Source: a virus. Taken from it: a stretch of DNA of 43,908 nucleotides. The position numbers and the translations under genes are program-made. The notes under the pieces were generated by a model that worked only from the letters and a program-made list of their open reading frames with translations, was not told the origin of the DNA and did no database searches. The DNA lies in IMG/VR virus record IMGVR_UViG_3300024961_000001, positions 1 through 43,908 of that record. One strand, 5' to 3'. Shown piece by piece: positions 29,972-40,134 of the stretch (positions are counted from its first letter, which is position 1; each line of letters opens with the position of its first letter).

Positions 29972-30434
29972 AGATTCGGTAAAGGTTGAGCTTAGAGCAC
30001 CTACGCAAGCTGATGTTGATTTACTCATTGCCAATATTCGCCATGATGATAAGCAAGAGCTTGACGCTTCACATGGTGACTATCAAAAAGCGATTCAGCT
30101 TTCTTACGAAAAATCAAAGTACAAGTGGGCCATCTATGCAGGCGGTGAATTTGTGTGCCTATTTGGGATGCATCCACTAGGTTTGCTCAGTGATACTGCA
30201 TTGATATGGATGCTAGGCACAGACCAGATTGAGAAAAACAAGGGTGCGTTTATACGCCATAGCCAAGAGTATATTAAAGCCATGTTAAGTGTATCGCCTG
30301 TGTTAACCAATTGGTGTGATGTGCGGAATAAGAAAACCGTTAGATGGTTAAAACTCATGGGCTTTACCTTTTTTGAAGCCGAACCTTACGGTGTAAAAGG
30401 CTATCCGTTTTATAGATTTGAATTAAGGGGTTAG
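29964..30434 (+). CDS. GNAT-like internal virion protein (T7 gp13 type)
   Basis: A 156-residue protein (VKVELRAPTQADVDLLIANIRHDDKQELDAS ... KTVRWLKLMGFTFFEAEPYGVKGYPFYRFE) of the GNAT fold. This type occupies the gp13 position in podoviruses and may be an assembly factor rather than an active transferase. GTG start, overlapping the previous gene by 8 bases. It carries the AGGGTGCGTTT string (30241-30251) in its coding sequence. Confidence 0.7.
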   Translation: MGKDSVKVELRAPTQADVDLLIANIRHDDKQELDASHGDYQKAIQLSYEKSKYKWAIYAGGEFVCLFGMHPLGLLSDTALIWMLGTDQIEKNKGAFIRHSQEYIKAMLSVSPVLTNWCDVRNKKTVRWLKLMGFTFFEAEPYGVKGYPFYRFELRG

Positions 30435-30435
30435 T

Positions 30436-31038
30436 ATGTGCGGAATTCCAGCGGCATTAGCAACCGCGCCATCATGGTTAGGCACAGCATCCACAGTTGC
30501 ATCTATCGCAGGCGTTGGATTGCAGGCATTTAGTGCATTTCAATCAAGCCAAGCGGCTAAAGAATCCTATGATTATCAATCTACAGTAGCGCGGAATAAT
30601 GCCATTACTGCTGAATATCAAGCGCAAGACGCTATCAAACGTGGTCAAGTAGCAGAAGAACAGCAAAGACGCAAAACAGCCATGATGAAAGGCAGTCAAA
30701 CGGCTAGATTAGCTGCTAATGGCCTTGATATTTCAGAAGGTTCAGCACTACAAATTCTATCTGATACTGATTGGATGGGTGAGCAGGATGCTTTAACTGT
30801 ACGTGATAACGCAAACAGAGAAGCAAGTGGCTATCGTCAGCAAGGGCAAAACTACAATTCAAACTCAGATTTGCTAGCGGCTCGATCACAAGCAGAAAGC
30901 CCTTTAATGGCAGCAGGTTCAACATTGCTGAATGGCGCGGGTACGGTTGCTGATAAGTGGTACAAGATGAGCGATAGTAAACCTAAGGGCGATACTACTA
31001 AGACAACCAGCGGCAATAAGTTGTGGAGCACGCCTTAA
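30436..31038 (+). CDS. Internal virion/core protein (T7 gp14 type)
   Basis: A 200-residue protein: MCGIPAALATAPSWLGTASTVASIAGVGLQAFSAFQSSQAAKESYDYQ, then a long Ala/Gln/Arg-rich helix. This matches the gp14-like core protein of podoviruses: a hydrophobic start followed by a coil. It should be ejected with the DNA and help cross the outer membrane. Its TAA overlaps the next start (TAATG). Confidence 0.7.
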   Translation: MCGIPAALATAPSWLGTASTVASIAGVGLQAFSAFQSSQAAKESYDYQSTVARNNAITAEYQAQDAIKRGQVAEEQQRRKTAMMKGSQTARLAANGLDISEGSALQILSDTDWMGEQDALTVRDNANREASGYRQQGQNYNSNSDLLAARSQAESPLMAAGSTLLNGAGTVADKWYKMSDSKPKGDTTKTTSGNKLWSTP

Positions 31039-32699
31039 TGCCTACCGTTCCTACCTATGACAACAATGTCCAACAAACAAGACCATTAGATGGCACAAAG
31101 CAATCTTCAATTGCCTCGCCTGAGTTGTTTGCTGGCATAAGTGGGGCAAACAATACATCAGCACTTGGCAAAGCGCTTAATAGTGTTGGTGATGTGCTTG
31201 ATAAAAGACAAGATGAAATAGACACAGCAACAGCTTTAAATGCCGAGGTATCGACACGCGAAGCTTATATGCAGTTTCAGTCTGAGGCTAGAACGCGCAG
31301 AGGCTTGGCGGCTGATGGCTTAGCTAAAGATGCTGAGAAGTGGTGGGATGACCAAGCTAGATTAGTCACTGAAAAAATGACACCTAATCAGCAACGGTTA
31401 TTTAAGAACCGCATGCAAGGCACAAGGCTTTCAACCTTAGATTCGCTATCACAATACCAAGACGGTCAAGTACGTGCGGCTAAACAAGAGGGCGCATTAG
31501 CTTCGATTGATTCTTCTATCAAACTAGCGCTTGATGATCCAAATAATGCAGGGCTTGCATCAGAAGCCATGCGTACTATTCAAATCACCGTCAGCAAATT
31601 AGCGGCAGAGAATGGCGATGCCCCTGAAAAAGCACAAATGGATATGCTGAAATACACCAGCCAATACCATTCAGGCGTGTTGCAAAACATGATTGATGGG
31701 AATCCAGAACGAGCGCGTGAGTACATGAATAAATATGGCGCTCAGATGCTACCTGCTGCGCGTGGGCAGTTTGATAAAAGCCTTGAAGTGGCTGAGCGTA
31801 ATGTCAAAGTATTTGGTGAAGTATCAACGGCAATGGGTACAGCTAAAAGTGAATCAGAAGCATTGGCAATGGTGCGCGAGAAGTTTGCAACTGATGCAGA
31901 CGGTATGAGGTTAGCCGTCAATGAAGTGAAAACACGTTACAAAGAGCAAGAAGAAGCAATGCAACAATCGCAAAAACAGGCTTTTGATAGAGCTTGGGGC
32001 ATTGCTATTGATTCAGGCAAAGGCCGTAGAGGGGTTGATGCACAAACATGGTCCATGCTCACCCCTCAGCAACGTGATTCTATTGATGATGAACTCTATC
32101 AACGCGCAGAGCGTAGCCGTGTTGCAAAAGACAGAGATGATGCCAAACAAGACAAACAGAACACTGATGCTGCATGGGAAAACTACTATGCCATTCGTCA
32201 GCAAGCCAGAGATAACCCAGAAGCATTCAAAGGTCGTGATTTACGCCTAGACTTTAAAGCAATCCCTAAAGAGAAGCGCGAAGAATTGATTGATTTGCAG
32301 GCTAAGAAGCCAGATGAATTGAAAGATGTGACTACGCTTGATGGTCAGATCAGCTTAACCGTTGGCGCGTTAGGCATTAAAGATGCAAGCAAGTACAAGT
32401 TTGAAAGCGTTATCCGTGATGCGGTACTCACTGAGCAGAAAAAACAAGGCAAGCCATTGGGTGAAGAGGCGAGGCAAAAGATTATTGACCGCATGGTCAT
32501 TGATGGTGAAGTGCCAGGTGGTTCATGGTACAGCAATGATAAAGAAGGTCGTGCTTACGAGTTTTACGGCACGCCTGATGCGAATAAGTTTATCCCTAGC
32601 GATGACGCTATCAAACAGCGCTTTGAAAAGAATAAAGGCCGCGCACCAACATCAGAAGAATTGAAAGCAATTAAAGCAAATTTAGCAAATAAGGGGTAA
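31038..32699 (+). CDS. Internal virion/ejection protein (gp15-like position)
   Basis: A 553-residue protein starting MPTVPTYDNNVQQTRPLDG at ATG 31038. Rich in helix-forming residues (RTRRGLAADGLAKDAEKWWDDQARLV, QQRLFKNRMQG, QDRDDAKQDKQNTDAAW...). The pattern and its position between gp14- and gp16-like genes suggest an ejection-core component. Its particular domains were not recognised, so the family is by context. Confidence 0.65.
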   Translation: MPTVPTYDNNVQQTRPLDGTKQSSIASPELFAGISGANNTSALGKALNSVGDVLDKRQDEIDTATALNAEVSTREAYMQFQSEARTRRGLAADGLAKDAEKWWDDQARLVTEKMTPNQQRLFKNRMQGTRLSTLDSLSQYQDGQVRAAKQEGALASIDSSIKLALDDPNNAGLASEAMRTIQITVSKLAAENGDAPEKAQMDMLKYTSQYHSGVLQNMIDGNPERAREYMNKYGAQMLPAARGQFDKSLEVAERNVKVFGEVSTAMGTAKSESEALAMVREKFATDADGMRLAVNEVKTRYKEQEEAMQQSQKQAFDRAWGIAIDSGKGRRGVDAQTWSMLTPQQRDSIDDELYQRAERSRVAKDRDDAKQDKQNTDAAWENYYAIRQQARDNPEAFKGRDLRLDFKAIPKEKREELIDLQAKKPDELKDVTTLDGQISLTVGALGIKDASKYKFESVIRDAVLTEQKKQGKPLGEEARQKIIDRMVIDGEVPGGSWYSNDKEGRAYEFYGTPDANKFIPSDDAIKQRFEKNKGRAPTSEELKAIKANLANKG

Positions 32700-32702
32700 A
32701 AC

Positions 32703-35700
32703 GTGGCATTAGATGATTTAGATTCTGCAATCAACATAGCCACAGGGGAAGTTACCAAAAACGATGACCCATTATCACGGCTAGATTCTGCGATTGATAA
32801 TGTAGTCACCACGCAGAAAAAGCGTGCGGCAACCGTCACAGGGATTGCAACCAAATTTAATCCAGACCAAATAGCACAATCAAGAGCATTAGGCCGTCAA
32901 GTTGGCTTGCCTGATGATATTGCAGAGCGCAATCCTGATGAAGTAAGACGCAGATTCATTACGCAAAAGGTATCTGAGCTTTACGACACCTCACCAGTAT
33001 TAGGCCGCAAGCTTTCTGATCCAGCCTTTGCAAAACTAAGCCATGATATTACTGATGAACTGGCAGGCCAAGAGAGTGCAATCAAGCAACTAGCATTGAC
33101 TAAGCAAGGTTTTCGTGAAGCCTCTGAGTTAAGTCGTGCCATGAGTGACCAGCAGTTTAGCAATATCATTGAGCGCGGTAGAGATAGAGTAGTAGAGCGC
33201 GGCATCGGTGATGTAGTGGGTAGCTTTGGCCGTTCTATTGCGGCAGGCTCTACAGGCAGAATCGGGCAAGGCGTTTATGGCACATTGGCTTCACCGTTTG
33301 GCGTATTATCCCCATTGCTAGACCCATTAGTTGGCACAGTATTACCAGCTAACCCATTGCGTGTTGCTGAGCAAGGCTTACTCAATTTATCTAAACAACA
33401 ATCAAATGTTGCTGATGCGATTGCAGGTGATAGAAGTGAGCAAGGCTTTGTAGAAGGTGCAGTCAATAGTGGATTTGAATCACTAGGTATGAACTTGCCG
33501 CCATTGTTAGCAGGCGTGATAAGCAACAATCCATCATTGGCATTAAATGCGATGGTTTCATTAACTGGCGGCCAAGAGTTTGCCAAAGCGCGTGAGCAAG
33601 GTTTAGGTGCAAATCAGGCATTAACTTATGCAGGTTCGCAATTAGGTGTTGAATACTTCACAGAAAAGCTACCGGTTGACACTCTGTTTAAAGGATTGCG
33701 TGGTGAAACTGGATTATTAAAAACCTTATTGCTGAGCAACGTGCAAGAACAAATTGGTGAACAGGCTGCTACGGTATTGCAGGATTTGAACGAATGGGCG
33801 GTATTAAACCCTGATAAACCATTTGCTGAGTATGTGAAAGAGCGCCCTGATGCTGCGCTACAGACAGCCATTGCTACCCTAGTCGGCACAACAGGACAGG
33901 TGGCGATTGCTAAATCTATTGAAGTGGCTGGCAACTACGTTTCAACCGAACAAGAGAAGCTGCAGTATCAAAGCGAGGCCGCCAACACCTCAATGGAAGC
34001 CTTTGCTAATATCCAACAACTAGCGGCACAATCAAAGCTCAAGCAACGTTCAGCACAAGACTTTGCAACTTTCTTACAAGAGGCAGGCGGTGAGAATGGT
34101 TTAGATGAAGTTTACATTGATGCACGCACCTTTGTAGAAGAAGCTGAAAAGCAAGGCGTTGACCTAAACACTTTAATGCAATCATCACCAGTGATTAATC
34201 AGCAGCTGCAAGAGGCAATCGCGCAGGGTGTTGACTTGGTTATACCAGTGGGTGAGTTTGGTGCGTCTATTGCTGGCACTGAATTTGGTGGTGCGATACT
34301 CCAACACTTACGCGCAGATGAAAACGGCATTAGTGCATTTGAGGCTAAAACACAGCTAGATGATGCAGTAAATGAGTTGCAGAAACAGGCTGAAACTATT
34401 GCACAGCAATACCAAGATAACGAGGCTTGGCAACAATCAGTTACTGAGGTGAGTGATAACCTATTGGGCCAACTTAATGCCGTAGGTAGATTCACCCCTG
34501 AAAGCAATCAGGCTTATGTGCAAGGTTTAGTTGCGCCATGGTATTCAACACTAGCAAGTAACTTAGGCATCACGCCTGCTGAAGCATACGCACGCTATCC
34601 CTTGCAAGTAAGTGGTAATGTAACGGCTAACGGCTTTGAGCAGAATGATATAGTCGGCAAGAATGAAGCATTGAGTAGTTTATCTAAGCTATCACAAGTG
34701 GTTTACGATGAAACCTACACGCCACAAGATGCTTATGATGCGTTGTATGAGGCGGCTAATCCTAAACAAAAAACGGTTTTACGAGCCTTATCAAAAGAGC
34801 AGATGCTTGGGTTTGAATATCCACATCAGGCGCTAGATGAATTAAGGCGCAATCCTGAAGCTTACCAAACATCACCAGCGTTCAAAGGCATATTGACTAA
34901 GGCAGGGAATAATCAGTTTAATCAAAATAATGTATCAATAAGCGCATTAACAGAGTTATCAAAAAAATATGATATGGAAGTTGATAATGCTGAGAACCCT
35001 TATACTAAAGATATAGGGCAGCCTTCATTAATCAAATTTAATGATGCGTATGTGCAGTTGAGTGTTAAGGAAGATTCTGAAAATATCTATGTTACTAATA
35101 TTCACACTAAAAAAGTTGATGATTTAACAGTGCAGGCTAAAGGAACTGGCCGAGGAACTGATGTATTAAACTCATTAAAAGAATATTCTGATTTAACTGG
35201 CAAAAAGTTAGCAATAGTTGATGCCGTAGAATCTGCAACTTCATACTATGAAAAACTGCAATATCTGAAAAGAGAATCAGTAACTTTAGAATTTGAAGGT
35301 GAACCTTATACCCCATTATATAGCTACACATATACGCCTAAATCAAACAATCTAAATCAGTCTGAATCACAGATTGATACGCCTGAGTTTAAAGCATGGT
35401 TCGGTGATAGTAAAGTAGTTGACGCTGATGGTAAGCCGCTGGTTGTTTATCATGGCAGCCCTGACATGCGTTTTATGAACGAGGACGCAGTTTTTAAAAG
35501 CCAGAAAGATCGACTTGGCTTTGGTGAAAATAAGGGTGCTCATTGGTTCACGCCATCTCGTCAAACCGCCCTAACTTACGCTGACCCTCGGCGCGCGTTT
35601 GACTACCAGCGCGCCGAGGAAGGCGTTATCCCAGCTTATCTCAAAATGCAGAACCCTCTAATAGTTGAAGCTAATGGAGCCAACTGGAGAGATGCACAAC

Positions 35701-38700
35701 GGCGTGGCAAAACAGGAGAAGTGATCGAGGTCGCAAGGAGCAATGGGCATGACGGAGTAATCATCCGAAACGTAAAAGATGACTACAATAACGGCATCGG
35801 CACTCGCCCGACAGACACATACGTCGTTTTTGAGTCGACCCAAATCAAATCCGCAATTGGTAACCGTGGAACATTTGACCCTAATGATGCGAATATACTG
35901 AATCAGCAAGCACGCGGCCAAATATCATTCAGCAACGACATTACGCAAGGAGCAAACATTACCCTGCTTAAAAATGCCGATGCTTCAACATTCATTCATG
36001 AGCTAGGCCATTTCTTTTTAGAAGTCTATGCTGACGTAGCCAGCAAGCCAGATGCCCCTCAAGTGATTGTAGATGATATGAACCAGTTATTTAATTGGTT
36101 TGGCATTGAATCTACTGAGCAACCGGCAATTGATGTATGGCGCAACATGACGTTAGACCAAAAGCGCCCATATCACGAACAGTTAGCGCGAGGTTTTGAG
36201 CAGTATGCAATGGAAGGTAAAGCCCCTACGCTTGAATTAAGTAGAGTATTTGCTAAGTTACGTTCGTTCATGCTATCTGCTTACAAATCATTAAAACAAT
36301 TCTTTGAGCGTAGCGGTGACCCATCGTTAACACCTGAAGTGCGCCAAGTGTTTGACCGTATGCTTGCTAGTGATGATGCCATCAATAAAGCTGAGGCAGT
36401 GCGTGGCATGATGCCGATGTTTGCTTCAATGGAAGAAGCAGGCATGAGCGTAGATGAATATGCTGAGTACCTGCAAAACCAGCAAGATGCTACCGATGAG
36501 GCTAAAACACAATTAACAGCACGCTCATTGCGTGATATGAAGTGGCTGCAAGGTGCGCGTAGTCGTGTATTGCGTGATTTACAACGTCAAGCCGATGCTG
36601 AGCGCAGAGCTGTGCGCATGGCGGTCAGACGCGAGGTGATGACGCAACCAGTCTATCAAGCCTATTCATGGCTAAAACAAATCCCTGATGAAAGCAAAGC
36701 GCAACAAGCCGAGAAGGTTAAAGCGACCAAAGGCGTTGATGTTGAGAAAGATAGTTTATATACCGCGATTGCTAAACTAGGTGGTTTGAATCGTGAGCTT
36801 GCGGCTTCTGAATGGGGAATTGACCCTAAAGATAAATTCGATTCAGGCGTATTTGGTAAGCCTGTATTGCGTAAAGAAGGTGGTTTGTCACCTGATGCGA
36901 TGGCTGAAGCATTGGCACAATATGAATATCTAACCTTAGATGAAAACGGCAAATGGGATTTACGCGAGTTTGAAGATAAGTTTTTTGAAGAGGCAAAAGG
37001 TGAGCGCCAATACAGTTTATTTGCAGAAGGTGAGCAATACCGTAAGTGGCAGGAATCCATCTATGATGAACAAGAGCGCGTCAGACTTGATGCATTTGGT
37101 AAAGGTAAATTAGACCTGAACAGCATGAAAGCGATGTATGGCGAAGATGGTGATTGGCGTAATCTTGGCATAGGTCGCACTGGCATGGTGATGCAAACAG
37201 GCAATCCACCTGATGCGGTAGCGGAACTATTCGGCTTTAACAGTGGCGATCATCTAGTAAAGTCATTACTAGCGGCTGAGAATCCTAAAGCATTGGTTGA
37301 GCGATTAACGAATGAGCGCATGCTGGCTGAGTTTGGGGATTTGGTTGATGCTAAGAAAATGAACGAAGCGGCTGATAAGGCCGTGCATAACGAAGTGCGT
37401 GCAAGAGTATTAGCAACTGAGCTATCTGCGCAGAATAAAGCACTAGGCAATCGCAGAATATTAGAGGCGGCAGCGAAAGAGTATGCCAATCGTCAAATTG
37501 CTGGCACATTAGTCCGTGATTTGAAGTCATCTAAATTCACTAGGGCTGAATCTAAATCGGCAAAAATGGCAGATAAAGCAACGCGAAAAGGTGATACGCA
37601 AACTGCGGTGCAAGCTAAGCGCGATCAGTTATTGAATAACCGTGCAGCAAAGGCCACGCTAGATGCGAATGATAAGGTAGATGCTACGCTTAAATACTTT
37701 AAGAAGTTTGACAGCGAGGGCGTGCGCAAGAACCTTGATATTGAATATATTGAGCAGATTGATGACATTTTAATGAGGTTTGATTTACGTTCAGGCCAAT
37801 CGTTACGTGCTATCAATAAACGAAAATCGTTAGTGCAATGGGTAGAAGGCCAGAAAGAAATTGGCTTATCACCAGTGATTGATGAAGATTTATTAAATGA
37901 AGCAAGGCGCACCAGTTATAAAGACCTGCCGTTTGAGCAATTCATGGCACTGGCTGATTCTATCCGCAACATTGAACACTTAGGTCGATTAAAGAAAACA
38001 CTGCTAACGGCTAAAGACAAGCGTGAGTTTGCTGAGCGCATGACTGAAGCGCGAGAATCAATTAATAATAATGGCAATCGCATTGTGCCAGAGCGTGCAA
38101 CACCGAATGACTTTATTGGTAAAACGGCTAGATTTGGCAGACGCTTTTCTGCAGCGCACCGTAAATTCTCAAGCTTTATGCGTGAGTTGGATGGTGGTAA
38201 AGACTTAGGTGTGATGCAGGATATGCTTTTATATTCTATGTATGAAGCAGGAAGCCTTGAAACTGATTTACGTGCTAAGGCGACTGATGATATGCAACGC
38301 CTATTTGCTACGATTGAAGGCACACTAGATAAGGCAGTCGGTAACTTGTATGCAATTAAACGCATAGTGCCTGGTACGAATATCAGCCTTACCCATGAAC
38401 AGCGCATTATGTTTGCTATGAATTGGGGTAATGATGGCAACCGTCAACGTTTACTTGATGGTGGCTTAGAAGGTACGCGATCAATTAGCAACGAAGATGC
38501 ATCAGCTATTTTAGATACCATTACTAAGGATGAATGGGATTTTATTCAAGGCACATGGGATTACATCGCAACATTCAAGCCGATGATTGCTGAACAAGAG
38601 CGTAAACTCACAGGCCGTGAACCAGTATGGATTGACCCATCGCCTGTGAATACCAAGTACGGCACTTATGCTGGTGGTTATTTCCCTGCTAAGTATGATG

Positions 38701-40115
38701 CGCAAATGTCCACACGCTCAGAGAGTTTGGAAGCGGTGACTGATTTGCGGATGGCAATGAAAGGTGCGTTTAATAGCTCAGGCACGCGCGATGGTTATAC
38801 GCAAGCGAGGGCTGAGGCAGTCAAAGGCAGACCAATACTATTAAGCTTTGATACCATTTCACGCCATATTCATGAAGTCACGCATAGGTTAGCATGGCAA
38901 GAATGGTTAACCGATGCAACGCGCGTAGTGACTGCGCTTGATGGAAGCATTCGTGAACGTTTAGGGGCTGAAGCCTTACAGGAAATTCATCAACACATTC
39001 GTGATGTAGCGATAGGTGATGCGCCTGTGACTGGTACAACTGATGTGCTTTTGTCACGCATTAGAACAGGTACATCAATCGTAGGTATGGGTTATCGCGT
39101 TAGCACTGCATTACTGCAACCATCTGGCATATTCCAATCATGGGGCAGGTTAGGCATTGGCGCGGTGGCTAATGGCATTAAAACTGTATTGAAAAATCCA
39201 GTAAAAACGAACGAGTGGGTAATGGAAAACTCACCGATGATGCGTAACCGTGCGCGTACATTAAATCGTGAGATTAATGAAATTGTGAATCAGGTGCGTG
39301 CTGGTAAAAACCTAACAACGTTGCAGGCTTCTTATTTCTACATGATTAGTAAGATGCAGATCATGATTGATATGCCTACCTATGTAGGCGCGTATGAAAA
39401 AGCGTTAGCAGATTTGGATTATGACCAAGCAGGCAGTGAAGATGAACGTAAAGCTATCGAGAATAAAGCCCATTCGTTTGCTGGACAGACAGTCATTGAT
39501 ACGCAAACAGGCGGTGAAATTAAAGACTTGGCAGGCGTTCAAAAAGGCGGCCAAGGCCAGAAGCTATTCACTAACTTTTACTCTTATTTCTCTGCGCTTT
39601 ATAACTTAAACGTTGAAAACTTTAGAACGAAAAAGCTTACCAATCCTGCTGAGTTTGCTGATTTTGTAGCCACTGCGATATTGTTAAACGTAATGCCAGT
39701 GATTTACTCGGTGATATTGAAAAATCTGTTGAAAGGTGAATGTGCGTGGGATGATACAGAATGCATACTTAATCGCTACAAGTCAGAGCAAATGAGTGCA
39801 ATATTTGGGCAAATGATTGGCTTGCGTGATGTAGGTGTTGCGGTTGATGTGGCAACTGGCGGTGATGCATTTGGTTACTCTGGTCCACCTTCACTAAGAT
39901 TCTTTGCAGACGTGTATAAACTAGGGCAACAAGCAGAGCAAGGTGAAGTTGATATGCCTTTGTTTAAATCACTAAATAACGCAGGCGGCATCTTGTTTCA
40001 CTATCCAGCAGGCCAAATCAATACAACGGTTGACGGCATGTTAGCAATCGAGCGAGGCGAGGTGGAAGGGGTGAGTATTTTCAATGCTTTAATCTCTGGC
40101 CCACCTAAAGATTAG
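32703..40115 (+). CDS. Giant polyvalent ejected protein (ART-like, metalloprotease motif, LPD38-like)
   Basis: A 2,470-residue protein, about 17% of the genome. Order: alpha-helical N-terminus with membrane-like stretch (about 160-420); GNAT-like segment (about 735-880, GTGRGTDVLNSLKEY); ART-PolyVal-like ADP-ribosyltransferase (about 890-1065, FKAWFGDSKVVDADGKPLVVYHGS ... STQIKSAIGNRGTFDPNDANIL); HELGH zinc-protease motif at residues 1099-1103; long helical body; LPD38-like end. Such polyvalent proteins are packed in the head and injected with DNA. Position matches T7 gp16. GTG start with AAGGGG. The ART and GNAT-like parts lie in DNA of different composition. Confidence 0.82.
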   Translation: MALDDLDSAINIATGEVTKNDDPLSRLDSAIDNVVTTQKKRAATVTGIATKFNPDQIAQSRALGRQVGLPDDIAERNPDEVRRRFITQKVSELYDTSPVLGRKLSDPAFAKLSHDITDELAGQESAIKQLALTKQGFREASELSRAMSDQQFSNIIERGRDRVVERGIGDVVGSFGRSIAAGSTGRIGQGVYGTLASPFGVLSPLLDPLVGTVLPANPLRVAEQGLLNLSKQQSNVADAIAGDRSEQGFVEGAVNSGFESLGMNLPPLLAGVISNNPSLALNAMVSLTGGQEFAKAREQGLGANQALTYAGSQLGVEYFTEKLPVDTLFKGLRGETGLLKTLLLSNVQEQIGEQAATVLQDLNEWAVLNPDKPFAEYVKERPDAALQTAIATLVGTTGQVAIAKSIEVAGNYVSTEQEKLQYQSEAANTSMEAFANIQQLAAQSKLKQRSAQDFATFLQEAGGENGLDEVYIDARTFVEEAEKQGVDLNTLMQSSPVINQQLQEAIAQGVDLVIPVGEFGASIAGTEFGGAILQHLRADENGISAFEAKTQLDDAVNELQKQAETIAQQYQDNEAWQQSVTEVSDNLLGQLNAVGRFTPESNQAYVQGLVAPWYSTLASNLGITPAEAYARYPLQVSGNVTANGFEQNDIVGKNEALSSLSKLSQVVYDETYTPQDAYDALYEAANPKQKTVLRALSKEQMLGFEYPHQALDELRRNPEAYQTSPAFKGILTKAGNNQFNQNNVSISALTELSKKYDMEVDNAENPYTKDIGQPSLIKFNDAYVQLSVKEDSENIYVTNIHTKKVDDLTVQAKGTGRGTDVLNSLKEYSDLTGKKLAIVDAVESATSYYEKLQYLKRESVTLEFEGEPYTPLYSYTYTPKSNNLNQSESQIDTPEFKAWFGDSKVVDADGKPLVVYHGSPDMRFMNEDAVFKSQKDRLGFGENKGAHWFTPSRQTALTYADPRRAFDYQRAEEGVIPAYLKMQNPLIVEANGANWRDAQRRGKTGEVIEVARSNGHDGVIIRNVKDDYNNGIGTRPTDTYVVFESTQIKSAIGNRGTFDPNDANILNQQARGQISFSNDITQGANITLLKNADASTFIHELGHFFLEVYADVASKPDAPQVIVDDMNQLFNWFGIESTEQPAIDVWRNMTLDQKRPYHEQLARGFEQYAMEGKAPTLELSRVFAKLRSFMLSAYKSLKQFFERSGDPSLTPEVRQVFDRMLASDDAINKAEAVRGMMPMFASMEEAGMSVDEYAEYLQNQQDATDEAKTQLTARSLRDMKWLQGARSRVLRDLQRQADAERRAVRMAVRREVMTQPVYQAYSWLKQIPDESKAQQAEKVKATKGVDVEKDSLYTAIAKLGGLNRELAASEWGIDPKDKFDSGVFGKPVLRKEGGLSPDAMAEALAQYEYLTLDENGKWDLREFEDKFFEEAKGERQYSLFAEGEQYRKWQESIYDEQERVRLDAFGKGKLDLNSMKAMYGEDGDWRNLGIGRTGMVMQTGNPPDAVAELFGFNSGDHLVKSLLAAENPKALVERLTNERMLAEFGDLVDAKKMNEAADKAVHNEVRARVLATELSAQNKALGNRRILEAAAKEYANRQIAGTLVRDLKSSKFTRAESKSAKMADKATRKGDTQTAVQAKRDQLLNNRAAKATLDANDKVDATLKYFKKFDSEGVRKNLDIEYIEQIDDILMRFDLRSGQSLRAINKRKSLVQWVEGQKEIGLSPVIDEDLLNEARRTSYKDLPFEQFMALADSIRNIEHLGRLKKTLLTAKDKREFAERMTEARESINNNGNRIVPERATPNDFIGKTARFGRRFSAAHRKFSSFMRELDGGKDLGVMQDMLLYSMYEAGSLETDLRAKATDDMQRLFATIEGTLDKAVGNLYAIKRIVPGTNISLTHEQRIMFAMNWGNDGNRQRLLDGGLEGTRSISNEDASAILDTITKDEWDFIQGTWDYIATFKPMIAEQERKLTGREPVWIDPSPVNTKYGTYAGGYFPAKYDAQMSTRSESLEAVTDLRMAMKGAFNSSGTRDGYTQARAEAVKGRPILLSFDTISRHIHEVTHRLAWQEWLTDATRVVTALDGSIRERLGAEALQEIHQHIRDVAIGDAPVTGTTDVLLSRIRTGTSIVGMGYRVSTALLQPSGIFQSWGRLGIGAVANGIKTVLKNPVKTNEWVMENSPMMRNRARTLNREINEIVNQVRAGKNLTTLQASYFYMISKMQIMIDMPTYVGAYEKALADLDYDQAGSEDERKAIENKAHSFAGQTVIDTQTGGEIKDLAGVQKGGQGQKLFTNFYSYFSALYNLNVENFRTKKLTNPAEFADFVATAILLNVMPVIYSVILKNLLKGECAWDDTECILNRYKSEQMSAIFGQMIGLRDVGVAVDVATGGDAFGYSGPPSLRFFADVYKLGQQAEQGEVDMPLFKSLNNAGGILFHYPAGQINTTVDGMLAIERGEVEGVSIFNALISGPPKD

Positions 40116-40124
40116 GGTGCGTTT
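40114..40124. repeat. Intergenic AGGGTGCGTTT motif, copy 3
   Basis: AGGGTGCGTTT overlapping the stop codon (TAG 40113-40115) of the giant gene, 45 bases before the tail-fibre ATG. Same string as 21061-21071. Confidence 0.6.
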
Positions 40125-40134
40125 AGTCAATTAT

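Noticed and set aside
38763-38774. GGTGCGTTTAAT in the giant gene as another border motif
   Set aside because: Lacks the leading AG and lies inside a long gene, so it is likely chance.
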